A program made the translations under genes and the position numbers. Below the pieces are notes generated by a model. That model did not search any database. It was not told the DNA's origin and worked only from the letters and a program-made list of their open reading frames with translations. This document shows, piece after piece, positions 43,745-51,528 of a stretch of 64,000 nucleotides of DNA. The stretch comes from Chryseobacterium oranimense (GTDB lineage: Bacteria; Bacteroidota; Bacteroidia; Flavobacteriales; Weeksellaceae), in contig NZ_CP104203.1 of the NCBI RefSeq assembly GCF_025244725.1, positions 620,001 to 684,000 of the forward strand, written 5' to 3'. Positions within the stretch are counted from its first letter, which is position 1, and each line of letters starts with the position of its first letter.

Positions 43745-44841
43745 CTTATTTTAATAGATTTGCTTGTTGCCTGGTAAATTATGGGCATACAAGAAGTATA
43801 ATTTGCGATGTACAAAGAAATAATTACTACCTGATTCCAAATTCTCTCTATATTCTACTTACTGAAGAGTTTCCAAATTTTTCCATTGAAGAAATTTATG
43901 AAAGCTATGGAAAAGAAAATGAAGAACACTTAAAAGATTATTTAAATTTTTTATTGGTAAATGAAATAGGGTTTATAGATACCCAAATCATAAAAGAACT
44001 GGTTCCTTTAAATTTAGATTATAAGGTTGCCGAATCAATTTCCAGTATGATAATTGATCTCAGTAAAGAATCTTTTTTTCTTGAAGATTCAGTTCAAATT
44101 GCAAAATTTATTGATACAAACAGAGTAAAACAATTACAAATCAGATGTTATGATGCAATTGATCTACATATGTTTTCTAAATTTTTGAATGATCTGTCTA
44201 ACACAACTTTAAAAGGTATTGAAATAATCTTACCTTATAAAATGAAATTAGAAAACAGATTAATCAATAAGAACATTATTAACTCAAATGATAAAATTTT
44301 TAGATTGATTTATTTTGGATGTAATGAAACTAAACATGATAAATATTTGAACAGAATGATAATTTATGTTGAAGATAAAATCATAAACAAAAAAAGCTGC
44401 GGATTGATTTCTTCAAAATATTTTAATTCTAATCTCGAAACCTATACTTTATCCAACAGCCACAACTCCTGTCTCCACAAAAAAATTTCCATAGATTCTG
44501 AAGGTAACATTAGAAACTGCCCTTCCATGCCTCAAAGTTTTGGGAATATTAAAGATACTGCTTTAGAAGAAGCATTATCTAACCCTGATTTCAAAAAATA
44601 CTGGAACTTAACCAAAGACAGCATAGAAGTTTGTAAAGATTGTGAATTTCGGTATATCTGTACAGATTGCAGAGCTTATACAGAAAGAACTCATACTAAT
44701 TCTGAAGATTTAGATACTTCAAAACCTTTAAAATGCGGATATAATCCATACACCGGTGAATGGGAAGAATGGAGCACCAATCCGCTTAAAGAAAAAGCAA
44801 TCAGTTATTACGGAATGCAGGATTTGGTAAAGGTAAAATAA
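43741..44841 (+). CDS. gwsS: SPASM-domain peptide maturase, grasp-with-spasm system
   Basis: 366 residues. The C-terminal third is a SPASM domain with Cys-rich blocks SCLHKKISIDSEGNIRNCPS, then VCKDCEFRYICTDCRAY and LKCGYNP, suited to bind Fe-S clusters. The N-terminal part lacks the CxxxCxxC motif of radical SAM enzymes, as is characteristic of this family, so its catalytic role is unclear. It is expected to act with the ATP-grasp enzyme on the precursor. AT-rich like the rest of the cluster. Confidence 0.87.
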   Translation: MTYFNRFACCLVNYGHTRSIICDVQRNNYYLIPNSLYILLTEEFPNFSIEEIYESYGKENEEHLKDYLNFLLVNEIGFIDTQIIKELVPLNLDYKVAESISSMIIDLSKESFFLEDSVQIAKFIDTNRVKQLQIRCYDAIDLHMFSKFLNDLSNTTLKGIEIILPYKMKLENRLINKNIINSNDKIFRLIYFGCNETKHDKYLNRMIIYVEDKIINKKSCGLISSKYFNSNLETYTLSNSHNSCLHKKISIDSEGNIRNCPSMPQSFGNIKDTALEEALSNPDFKKYWNLTKDSIEVCKDCEFRYICTDCRAYTERTHTNSEDLDTSKPLKCGYNPYTGEWEEWSTNPLKEKAISYYGMQDLVKVK

Positions 44842-44973
44842 TACATAATCATTGAGAAAAAACTTCTCATTAAAACAACCCGAAGCCAAAACCTTTTCTT
44901 GTTAGCATTTATGTAGTGATCTTTACGTTAGGATTGATATTGGATTAGCTGTTTTCATAAGCAATAATTTGCA

Positions 44974-44981
44974 TATTTTTG
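44974..44981 (+). promoter_or_regulatory. -7 box TATTTTTG immediately upstream of an XRE gene
   Basis: Matches TAnnTTTG and ends 7 nt before the ATG at 44989, implying a leaderless or nearly leaderless transcript. Confidence 0.5.
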
Positions 44982-44988
44982 TGAAACC

Positions 44989-45540
44989 ATGAATTCGAAA
45001 TTAGCAGATTACAGACGTAAAAAAGGACTGAGCCAGCAGCAGCTTGCAGATGTTTCAGGGGTGAGTATAAGAACGATACAGCGCATTGAAACCGGAAAAG
45101 TGGAAGCACATCCCTCCACACTAAAAATGCTTGCGGACGCACTTGAAGTGGACACTGAAAAACTCACGATAAATGAAACCTTATCAGAATCTCCGGAGAT
45201 CAAAAATGGAGATAAAATAAAACCGGTTTTTCACATGTTAGCGCTCATCGGGCTTTTTTTTCCTGTGTTTAACATTATTCTTCCCGGACTTCTATGGTTT
45301 TTTAAAAAAGATGAATCCCAGGCTTACGACCTTGAAGGGAAATCAGTCATTAATTTTCAGATCACAATGTCTCTTCTTTTTATACCGGCGGTTTTATTAA
45401 TGATCTTTGTATTTTCCGTTGGATTTCCGCTGATGTTGATCATCTATCTTTATACACTCGTTATGTGTATCATAAATGTTTTCAGGAGCATCAACAAAAA
45501 AGACAGCTTCTATCCTTTGACCTATCTGTTTTTGAAATAA
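44989..45540 (+). CDS. XRE helix-turn-helix protein with membrane domain
   Basis: 183 residues: an N-terminal HTH (KLADYRRKKGLSQQQLADVS, GVSIRTIQRIETGKVEAHPS) and, after a linker, three to four membrane helices (about 78-98, 122-145, 147-170) resembling DUF4870-type segments. Membrane-tethered XRE regulators of this type are frequent in Bacteroidota. Target unknown; it precedes a serine hydrolase that has its own promoter. Confidence 0.88.
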   Translation: MNSKLADYRRKKGLSQQQLADVSGVSIRTIQRIETGKVEAHPSTLKMLADALEVDTEKLTINETLSESPEIKNGDKIKPVFHMLALIGLFFPVFNIILPGLLWFFKKDESQAYDLEGKSVINFQITMSLLFIPAVLLMIFVFSVGFPLMLIIYLYTLVMCIINVFRSINKKDSFYPLTYLFLK

Positions 45541-45620
45541 ACTCCCTGAAAGCCTCTTCCAGAGCCAAATGACGTTAACATGTCGTGAAAGAGTCGTAAT
45601 AAGTTACCGTGATTTGCAGC

Positions 45621-45628
45621 TAAATTTG
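45621..45628 (+). promoter_or_regulatory. -7 box TAAATTTG of the serine hydrolase gene
   Basis: A perfect TAnnTTTG match, 17 nt before the ATG at 45646. Confidence 0.55.
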
Positions 45629-45645
45629 TGACAAATCTTTTGCTC

Positions 45646-46809
45646 ATGAAAAAATTCTTCACTCTTTTATTCTTTATCTGGATATTACCTTTAATTGCTC
45701 AAAAAAATATCAAGATCAGACACCTTAACGGCAAAACAATCGATTCTCATGTTCTGCAACAACGCTTGTCGAGATTGGTCGATAGTGCTAAAATTGCCGG
45801 TTTGCAGATCGCTATTATCAACCACAATAAGGTGATCTATTCATCAAGTTTCGGCTATAAGGATATTGAAAACAGTAAAAAGCTTAATGACAGTACAGTA
45901 ATGTATGCAGCCTCATTAACTAAGCCTGTTGCTGCTTATATCTTTATGCGTCTGGTAGATAAAGGAGTATTCAGCCTCGACCAGCCTGTTTACAAATATC
46001 TGAAAAAACCGATAGGAGACTATGCGAAATGGAAAGACCTTGCAGAAGAATCTGAGTCCTTCAATCTGATCACACCCAGGATGCTCTTGAGCCATAGTTC
46101 CGGGCTGCCGGTTCTCCGGCATTTGTATGGTAATAAAGTTAACCTTATCGCAAAGCCGGGCGAAAAGTTCTATTACTCCAATGAAGGAATTAATCTGTTG
46201 GGATTTATGATAGAGGAGTATACGGGAAAGAAACTTGAAGATATTGCAAGGGAAGAAGTTTTCGGACCACTACAGATGAGACATACAAGCATGATTTGGG
46301 AAAACAGATTTGAAGACAATTTCTCCAATGCTTATTTCAAAGATGGGAAGAAATACGGTTCGGAAAGGAGGGAAAGCAGCAGGGCAGCTGGTTCAATGTC
46401 TACCACAGCAAATGATTATGCGAATTTTATGATCGGCCTGATGAAAAAGAAAGGCTTATCCCGTAAATCTTATCTTGAGATGCTGAAGCCACAGATCATG
46501 GTAAAGAGCAGGAGAGGATTCGGCCCTTTGAAAGACAGCATCACCACTGAGAATGATGCGATTCGTCTTGCCTGGGGATTAGGAGTAGGGCTCTTCGACT
46601 CACCTTTTGGAAGGGCTTTCTTCCATACCGGGCACGGTGAAGCTAACCAGAATTATGCTGTGGCATTTCCTGAAAATGGAACAGCCGTCATTATCCTCAG
46701 CAACAGTGAGAACTTTGAAAAGAACAATGCAGAGATCTTAAAGCTCTGCATCGGGGATATATATTCACCACTGAGATGGCTTGGGCATTTGGACAGTAAT
46801 TCGGAGTAG
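45646..46809 (+). CDS. exported serine hydrolase, beta-lactamase/esterase class C fold
   Basis: 387 residues from ATG 45646, giving signal MKKFFTLLFFIWILPLIAQ. PF00144-type domain: YAASLTKPVAAYIFMRLVD contains the SxxK nucleophile, FYYSNEGINLLGFMIEEYTG the YxN motif, and FFHTGHGEANQNY the HxG motif. Family members are peptidases, esterases or antibiotic hydrolases; resistance cannot be inferred from this sequence. Monocistronic. Confidence 0.9.
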   Translation: MKKFFTLLFFIWILPLIAQKNIKIRHLNGKTIDSHVLQQRLSRLVDSAKIAGLQIAIINHNKVIYSSSFGYKDIENSKKLNDSTVMYAASLTKPVAAYIFMRLVDKGVFSLDQPVYKYLKKPIGDYAKWKDLAEESESFNLITPRMLLSHSSGLPVLRHLYGNKVNLIAKPGEKFYYSNEGINLLGFMIEEYTGKKLEDIAREEVFGPLQMRHTSMIWENRFEDNFSNAYFKDGKKYGSERRESSRAAGSMSTTANDYANFMIGLMKKKGLSRKSYLEMLKPQIMVKSRRGFGPLKDSITTENDAIRLAWGLGVGLFDSPFGRAFFHTGHGEANQNYAVAFPENGTAVIILSNSENFEKNNAEILKLCIGDIYSPLRWLGHLDSNSE

Positions 46810-47158
46810 AAGTGGTATTTTATAGTTCGATGATACATTTTTTAGCGGAACTTTCGTTATCAATTGAATTGCCGGCCTAGCCAATTTCTTTAAGCGTCAC
46901 GCTACTGCCAGCATGATTATTATTCTTACGTGCTTATGCTAATCTTATGCTAATCCCGTGATTTTGGTGACAAATCTGCATTCACTCCCTTTAGAATGTA
47001 GGATTATAATAATTGACTCTATTAGAGTGGTATTTCCGAAAACTTTATAATAATACTTAATTATTGATAAAAAAAACTTTGGTAATGTCATTTAATGTTA
47101 TTAGATTTATAATTGGTTCTGAATGACAATGTTTTATACACCACTAAATTTATTAATC
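46810..47158. other. 349-nt regulatory stretch before the first pilin-like gene
   Basis: No ORF of note. It contains a tandem direct repeat TTATGCTAATC twice (46934-46955) and a perfect 13-bp palindrome ACTCTATTAGAGT (47016-47028). Both could be operator sites of the pilin locus. No perfect -7 box is seen near the start at 47159. Confidence 0.45.
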
Positions 47159-47701
47159 ATGAAAAAACAAATCTTTATCGCTGCGCTTTCTCTGGGAGCA
47201 ACGGCCTTAGGAACCGAACAGGTTATGGCACAAAATTCAGAGCAGGTGAGTACATCAGTGAATATTATTTTATCGGATGTTATTGCAATGGATATTGGCT
47301 CTGTTGCTTCAGAAGGCACTGTAGATTTTAATTATGGGAGCACAAAAGACTATAATTCATCAAAAAATGTGACCGTTCCCAACAGTTTAGTCATTATTTC
47401 CTCCAAAAATTTTGATGTTAAAGTAAAATCTGAAGGTACACACTTTGTAAGTGGGGCAAACGTAATTCCTGTAGATATATTACAGGTAAAAGCAATACCG
47501 GGCGGAAGTTTGGTGGGGAGCCTGAATGAGGTCACTTTATCTACAAATGATCAGGTGCTGGTAAGTAATGCAAGTTTAGGGACCAAACAGTCTTTAAATA
47601 TTGCCTACTCCATTTCGGCGGAAAATGCATCCAAGGTACTTCTTGGAAAACCACAGGGAACTTACACCCAAAAAGTAACTTATACTGCCACTGCATTGTA
47701 A
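47159..47701 (+). CDS. pilin-like secreted subunit 1 (divergent paralogue)
   Basis: 180 residues from ATG 47159; an in-frame ATG at 47123 lies before the signal peptide and was not used. Signal MKKQIFIAALSLGATALG with cleavage after VMAQ. The mature chain is a strand-rich Ig-like domain without cysteine: VNIILSDVIAMDIGS, TVDFNYGSTKDYNSSKNVTV, NFDVKVKSEGTHFVSGANVI and the closing GTYTQKVTYTATAL, the type of terminal strand found in fimbrial subunits. About half identical to the following four genes. It is followed by its own terminator. Confidence 0.75.
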   Translation: MKKQIFIAALSLGATALGTEQVMAQNSEQVSTSVNIILSDVIAMDIGSVASEGTVDFNYGSTKDYNSSKNVTVPNSLVIISSKNFDVKVKSEGTHFVSGANVIPVDILQVKAIPGGSLVGSLNEVTLSTNDQVLVSNASLGTKQSLNIAYSISAENASKVLLGKPQGTYTQKVTYTATAL

Positions 47702-47717
47702 GTAAATACCCAATTTT

Positions 47718-47767
47718 AAAAAGAAAAGCCCCCAATACTTTCCAAAGTATTGGGGGCTTTTCTTTTT
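47718..47767. terminator. very strong terminator after pilin-like gene 1
   Basis: A perfect 24-bp stem (47718-47741 with 47744-47767) with loop CC, containing GCCCCCAATAC. It separates subunit 1 from the next promoter cassette. Confidence 0.9.
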
Positions 47768-47783
47768 AATCATATAAATAAAC

Positions 47784-47854
47784 CATGTAGTGATTTTACT
47801 ACATGAACTTCCATTTTCCACTACAAAGAAACTTTTATCACCACTGTAAATTTG
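47784..47854 (+). promoter_or_regulatory. pilin promoter cassette, copy 1
   Basis: Inverted repeat CATGTAGT-GATTTT-ACTACATG (47784-47805), a further CCACTAC (47818-47824), CACCACT before the box, and -7 box TAAATTTG (47847-47854). Copies precede subunits 3 and 5. The GTAGTG half-sites suit a NarL/LuxR-type regulator such as the one at 57198. Confidence 0.65.
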
Positions 47855-47906
47855 CAGTATACAAAAGAGAACAATTAAATAAAAATAAAAATTAAATATT
47901 ATTATC

Positions 47907-48452
47907 ATGAAAAAACAAATCGTAATCACAGCCTTAACTTTTGGAGCAATCATATTAGGAACTAACAATGTTCAAGCTCAAAATACAACCGCAACTACAA
48001 CCGTAAATATTACCCTGAACGATGTAATCTCTATCGACGCAGGAAGTACTGCAATTGGTAATACGGTTGATTTCAACTATGTTACTGCAGCAGACTATAA
48101 CTCTGATCAGACGATTACTAAAGCCAACTCTCTGAAGGTTACTTCAACGAAGAACTTTAATGTTAAAGTAAAAGCAGGAGGTGCTAATTTCATGAATGGA
48201 ACGAACTTGATCCCTGTGAATGTTTTGACTATCAAAGCAGCTACAGCTGCCGGAACAATGGGCGGAACAAAAAATGCTGTAGTTTTATCTGCAACGGATC
48301 AGAATTTAGTTACAAATGCTCCTCTTGGAAGCGCATTAACACTAAATCTGGACTACACTATTCCAGCTGCAAAATCTTCATCTTCTGATATTTTAGGTAA
48401 ACCGGCCGGAACTTATACGCAAACAGTAACTTATACGGCAACAGCTTTATAA
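47907..48452 (+). CDS. pilin-like secreted subunit 2
   Basis: 181 residues, signal ending NNVQAQ. Ig-like beta domain: TTVNITLNDVISIDAGSTAI, TVDFNYVTAADYNSDQTITK, SLKVTSTKNFNVKVKAGGAN, then LTLNLDYTIPAAKSSSSDIL and GTYTQTVTYTATAL. The mature protein is identical to subunit 5 and differs from subunit 3 at one residue. No Cys, no Por or type IX sorting domain, so secretion is probably through the chaperone and usher-like proteins at 50719 and 51529 (inference). Likely the main shaft subunit. Confidence 0.8.
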   Translation: MKKQIVITALTFGAIILGTNNVQAQNTTATTTVNITLNDVISIDAGSTAIGNTVDFNYVTAADYNSDQTITKANSLKVTSTKNFNVKVKAGGANFMNGTNLIPVNVLTIKAATAAGTMGGTKNAVVLSATDQNLVTNAPLGSALTLNLDYTIPAAKSSSSDILGKPAGTYTQTVTYTATAL

Positions 48453-48599
48453 GTTAATTATTTTTCATATTAATATTTTGTGATTTGGTGTTTCGAAGGC
48501 TTCCTCAGGGAGGCCTTTGATTTTGTATGTATTGTAATATTACGACAGCTTTATAATAGAAATAACAGGGCTTTACTATTTAAGTCAAAAATGATAAAC

Positions 48600-48670
48600 C
48601 GTGTAGTGATTTTACTACATGAACTTCCATTTTCCACTACAAAGAAACTTTTAGCACCACTATAAATTTG
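48600..48670 (+). promoter_or_regulatory. pilin promoter cassette, copy 2
   Basis: CGTGTAGT-GATTTT-ACTACATG (48600-48621), CCACTAC, and -7 box TAAATTTG (48663-48670). The block from the inverted repeat to the ATG is nearly the same as copy 1. Confidence 0.65.
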
Positions 48671-48722
48671 CAGTATACAAAAGATAACAATTAAGTAAAA
48701 ATAACAATAAAATATTACCATC

Positions 48723-49268
48723 ATGAAAAAACAAATCGTAATCACAGCCTTAACTTTTGGAGCAATCATATTAGGGACTAATAACGTTCAAGCTCAAAAT
48801 ACTACTGCAACCACAACTGTAAACATTACCCTTAACGATGTAATTTCTATCGACGCAGGAAGTACTGCAATTGGCAATACGGTTGATTTCAACTATGTTA
48901 CTGCAGCAGACTATAACTCTGATCAGACTATTACCAAAGCCAACTCTTTGAAGGTTACTTCAACGAAGAACTTTAATGTTAAAGTAAAAGCAGGAGGTGC
49001 TAATTTCATGAATGGAACGAACTTGATCCCTGTGAATGTTTTGACTATCAAAGCAGCTACAGCTGCCGGAACAATGGGCGGAACAAAAAGCGCTGTAGTT
49101 TTATCTGCAACGGATCAGAATTTAGTTACAAATGCTCCTCTTGGAAGCGCGTTAACACTGAATTTGGACTACACTATTCCAGCGGCAAAATCTTCATCTT
49201 CTGATATTTTAGGTAAACCAGCCGGAACTTATACTCAAACAGTAACGTATACTGCAACTGCTTTGTAG
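48723..49268 (+). CDS. pilin-like secreted subunit 3
   Basis: 181 residues; differs from subunit 2 by one residue (Ser for Asn in GGTKSAVVLS) and is almost the same at nucleotide level, pointing to recent duplication or gene conversion. Signal peptide and strand blocks as in subunit 2. It has its own promoter cassette; the stop codon is followed after 6 nt by the -7 box of subunit 4. Confidence 0.8.
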   Translation: MKKQIVITALTFGAIILGTNNVQAQNTTATTTVNITLNDVISIDAGSTAIGNTVDFNYVTAADYNSDQTITKANSLKVTSTKNFNVKVKAGGANFMNGTNLIPVNVLTIKAATAAGTMGGTKSAVVLSATDQNLVTNAPLGSALTLNLDYTIPAAKSSSSDILGKPAGTYTQTVTYTATAL

Positions 49269-49274
49269 CAGCTG

Positions 49275-49282
49275 TAGATTTG
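49275..49282 (+). promoter_or_regulatory. truncated pilin promoter (only -7 box) before subunit 4
   Basis: TAGATTTG matches TAnnTTTG and the downstream leader matches the other cassettes, but the GTAGTG inverted repeat is absent because subunit 3 coding sequence abuts. Subunit 4 may therefore escape regulator control or be read through from subunit 3. Confidence 0.55.
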
Positions 49283-49333
49283 TAATGTTCAAAAGATAAC
49301 AATTAAACAAGAATAATAATTAAATCTACTGCC

Positions 49334-49879
49334 ATGACAAAACAAATCGCCATCACAGCCTTAACCTTTGGAGTAGTTATATTGGGAACTAATAATGTTC
49401 AAGCTCAAAATACAGCGGCAACCACAGCTGTAAACATTACCCTGAACGATGTGATCTCTATAGATGCAGGAAGTACAGCAATAGGTGGTATAGTTGCCTT
49501 TAACTATGTTACTGCAGCAGACTATAACTCTGATCAGACGATTACCAAAGCCAACTCTTTAAAAATTACCTCAACGAAGAATTTTAATATAAAGGTAAAA
49601 GCAGGAGGACCGCATTTCGTCAATGGTTCAAACTCAATCCCTGTAGATGTTTTGACAATCAAAGCTGCAGAAGCTCCCGGAAACATGGGCGGAACCAAAA
49701 ACGATGTGGTTTTATCTCCGGGAGAAAGAACCCTGGTAGCCAATGCTCCGCTTGGAAGTGCATTAATACTTAATCTGGACTACACTATTCCAGCTGCAAA
49801 ATCATCATCTTCTGATATTTTAGGTAAACCGGCCGGAACTTATACGCAAACGGTAACTTATACCGCGACTACTTTATAA
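49334..49879 (+). CDS. pilin-like secreted subunit 4 (variant)
   Basis: 181 residues, same architecture as subunit 2 but with clustered differences: MTKQIAITALTFGVVILGTN, IGGIVAFNYVTAADY, GGPHFVNGSNSIPVDVLTIK and EAPGNMGGTKNDVVLSPGER. The C-terminal 40 residues are the same as in the others except the last ATTL. It may be a minor or specialised subunit. A terminator follows. Confidence 0.78.
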   Translation: MTKQIAITALTFGVVILGTNNVQAQNTAATTAVNITLNDVISIDAGSTAIGGIVAFNYVTAADYNSDQTITKANSLKITSTKNFNIKVKAGGPHFVNGSNSIPVDVLTIKAAEAPGNMGGTKNDVVLSPGERTLVANAPLGSALILNLDYTIPAAKSSSSDILGKPAGTYTQTVTYTATTL

Positions 49880-49911
49880 AAAAATAAAAAAAACACATCA
49901 ATATATATGCG

Positions 49912-49943
49912 CCCTCAACACTTTCCAGGTATTGAGGGTTTTT
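49912..49943 (+). terminator. terminator after pilin-like gene 4
   Basis: CCCTCAA/TTGAGGG stem (49912-49918 with 49932-49938) followed by TTTTT. Confidence 0.75.
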
Positions 49944-49966
49944 CTATTTAAGCCAAATGAATAAAC

Positions 49967-50037
49967 CGTGTAGTGATTTTACTACATGAACTTCCGTTTT
50001 CCACTACAAAGAAACTTTTATCATCGCTGTAGATTTG
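49967..50037 (+). promoter_or_regulatory. pilin promoter cassette, copy 3
   Basis: CGTGTAGT-GATTTT-ACTACATG (49967-49988), CCACTAC, and -7 box TAGATTTG (50030-50037). Confidence 0.65.
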
Positions 50038-50092
50038 TAGTGTTCAAAGAGAGCAAACAATTAAATAAGAATAACAATTAAATATTATCATC

Positions 50093-50638
50093 ATGAAAAA
50101 ACAAATCGTAATCGCAGCCTTAACTTTTGGAGCAATCATATTAGGAACTAATAATGTTCAAGCTCAAAATACTACTGCAACCACAACGGTAAACATTACC
50201 CTTAACGATGTAATCTCTATCGACGCAGGAAGTACCGCAATTGGCAATACGGTTGATTTCAACTATGTTACTGCAGCAGACTATAACTCTGATCAGACTA
50301 TTACTAAAGCCAACTCTTTGAAGGTTACTTCAACGAAGAACTTTAATGTTAAAGTAAAAGCAGGAGGTGCTAATTTCATGAATGGAACGAACTTGATCCC
50401 TGTGAATGTTTTGACTATCAAAGCAGCTACAGCTGCCGGAACAATGGGCGGAACAAAAAATGCTGTAGTTTTATCTGCAACGGATCAGAATTTAGTTACA
50501 AATGCTCCTCTTGGAAGCGCGTTAACACTGAATCTGGACTACACTATTCCAGCTGCAAAATCATCATCTTCTGATATTTTAGGTAAACCGGCCGGAACTT
50601 ACACGCAAACAGTAACTTATACTGCTACTGCTTTGTAA
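50093..50638 (+). CDS. pilin-like secreted subunit 5
   Basis: 181 residues; the mature protein is identical to subunit 2 and only one signal-peptide residue differs (Ala for Thr in VIAALTF). The promoter cassette upstream is complete. The 80-nt gap after it shows no strong terminator, so transcription may continue into the chaperone, usher-like and tip genes, forming an operon. Confidence 0.8.
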   Translation: MKKQIVIAALTFGAIILGTNNVQAQNTTATTTVNITLNDVISIDAGSTAIGNTVDFNYVTAADYNSDQTITKANSLKVTSTKNFNVKVKAGGANFMNGTNLIPVNVLTIKAATAAGTMGGTKNAVVLSATDQNLVTNAPLGSALTLNLDYTIPAAKSSSSDILGKPAGTYTQTVTYTATAL

Positions 50639-50718
50639 TAAAATTTTTAGTCTGTAAAGGTTCCTTTTGCTGCGTTTTCAGTAGTTTTGGGAATCTTTAT
50701 TATTAAACTATTTACACC

Positions 50719-51519
50719 ATGCACAAGTTCATTTACCTTTTCATTTTCTTTATCATTACAGGATCTTCCTCACTTCTGGCACAAAGTATTTCTATGTCGC
50801 CTACACGCTTGTTTTTCACGGGTAATCCAGGAGAAAAAGTAACAAAGACAGTCACGCTTCAAAATAGCTCGGATAAGGATTATGTTTTTAATCTCAACTA
50901 CAAAGATTGGGTTAGAGAAGAAGACGGAAATAAGGTTTATCTTGAAGCAGGCAGTTCAAAGACTTCCAATGCTTCCTGGGTGTCCACCTTGGAAAATACT
51001 GTAACAGTTCCTGCAAAAAGTACAAAGGAGATTGTGGTAACCATGCAGATTCCGGCAAACGCATCAAAGTCTGCCGTTACGAACAGCATGCTGTTTTTTA
51101 CCCAAATTCCTCAGCAGGCTGATAAGGCACGTATTCAGAATGGTATTGGTATTATCACCTTATTTGAGGTAGGGCTTCACATCTTTTATACTCCACCGGG
51201 GAACCATGTAAAAAGCTTGGATATTACCAATATTTCAGAGGTGAATAATGAGAATGCAGCGAACAGAAAAGTTGCAGTAAGCATCCATAATGATGGAAAC
51301 ACCATTAATGATGCCACCGTTGAGTTTGAACTCACCGACAAAGACAGTGGTAAGGAAATAAAATTACCCGCAATTGCCATCTCCATGTTTCCGGATACCA
51401 ACCAGACCGTTCAATTTTCTTTACCGGAGAACATTTCAGGGAACTTCCTTGGCGTGGTTATTATCAAAATGGCGGAATCCAATGATTTACGAGTAGGAGA
51501 AAAAAACTTTAAATTTTAA
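50719..51519 (+). CDS. PapD-like periplasmic pilus chaperone
   Basis: 266 residues with signal ending SSLLAQ. Two Ig-like domains: the first starts ISMSPTRLFFTGNPGEKVTK and has VTLQNSSDKDYVFNLNYKDW, close to the N-terminal domain of PapD/CsuC-type chaperones; the second (about 155-260) includes VAVSIHNDGNTINDATVEFE. Chaperones of this class cap pilin subunits in the periplasm by strand donation. It lies between the pilin array and the usher-like gene (9-nt gap), which supports the role. Confidence 0.78.
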   Translation: MHKFIYLFIFFIITGSSSLLAQSISMSPTRLFFTGNPGEKVTKTVTLQNSSDKDYVFNLNYKDWVREEDGNKVYLEAGSSKTSNASWVSTLENTVTVPAKSTKEIVVTMQIPANASKSAVTNSMLFFTQIPQQADKARIQNGIGIITLFEVGLHIFYTPPGNHVKSLDITNISEVNNENAANRKVAVSIHNDGNTINDATVEFELTDKDSGKEIKLPAIAISMFPDTNQTVQFSLPENISGNFLGVVIIKMAESNDLRVGEKNFKF

Positions 51520-51528
51520 AACTAAGTC

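Noticed and set aside
43741..44841. gwsS as a radical SAM enzyme
   Set aside because: No CxxxCxxC motif is present in the N-terminal part; only the SPASM-type cysteines occur.
45646..46809. Antibiotic-resistance beta-lactamase call for the serine hydrolase
   Set aside because: The class C fold is shared with esterases and peptidases; no feature specific to resistance enzymes is visible.
47784..50037. CRISPR-like array from the repeated promoter blocks
   Set aside because: Repeats are separated by complete genes and no short regular spacers or cas genes exist.
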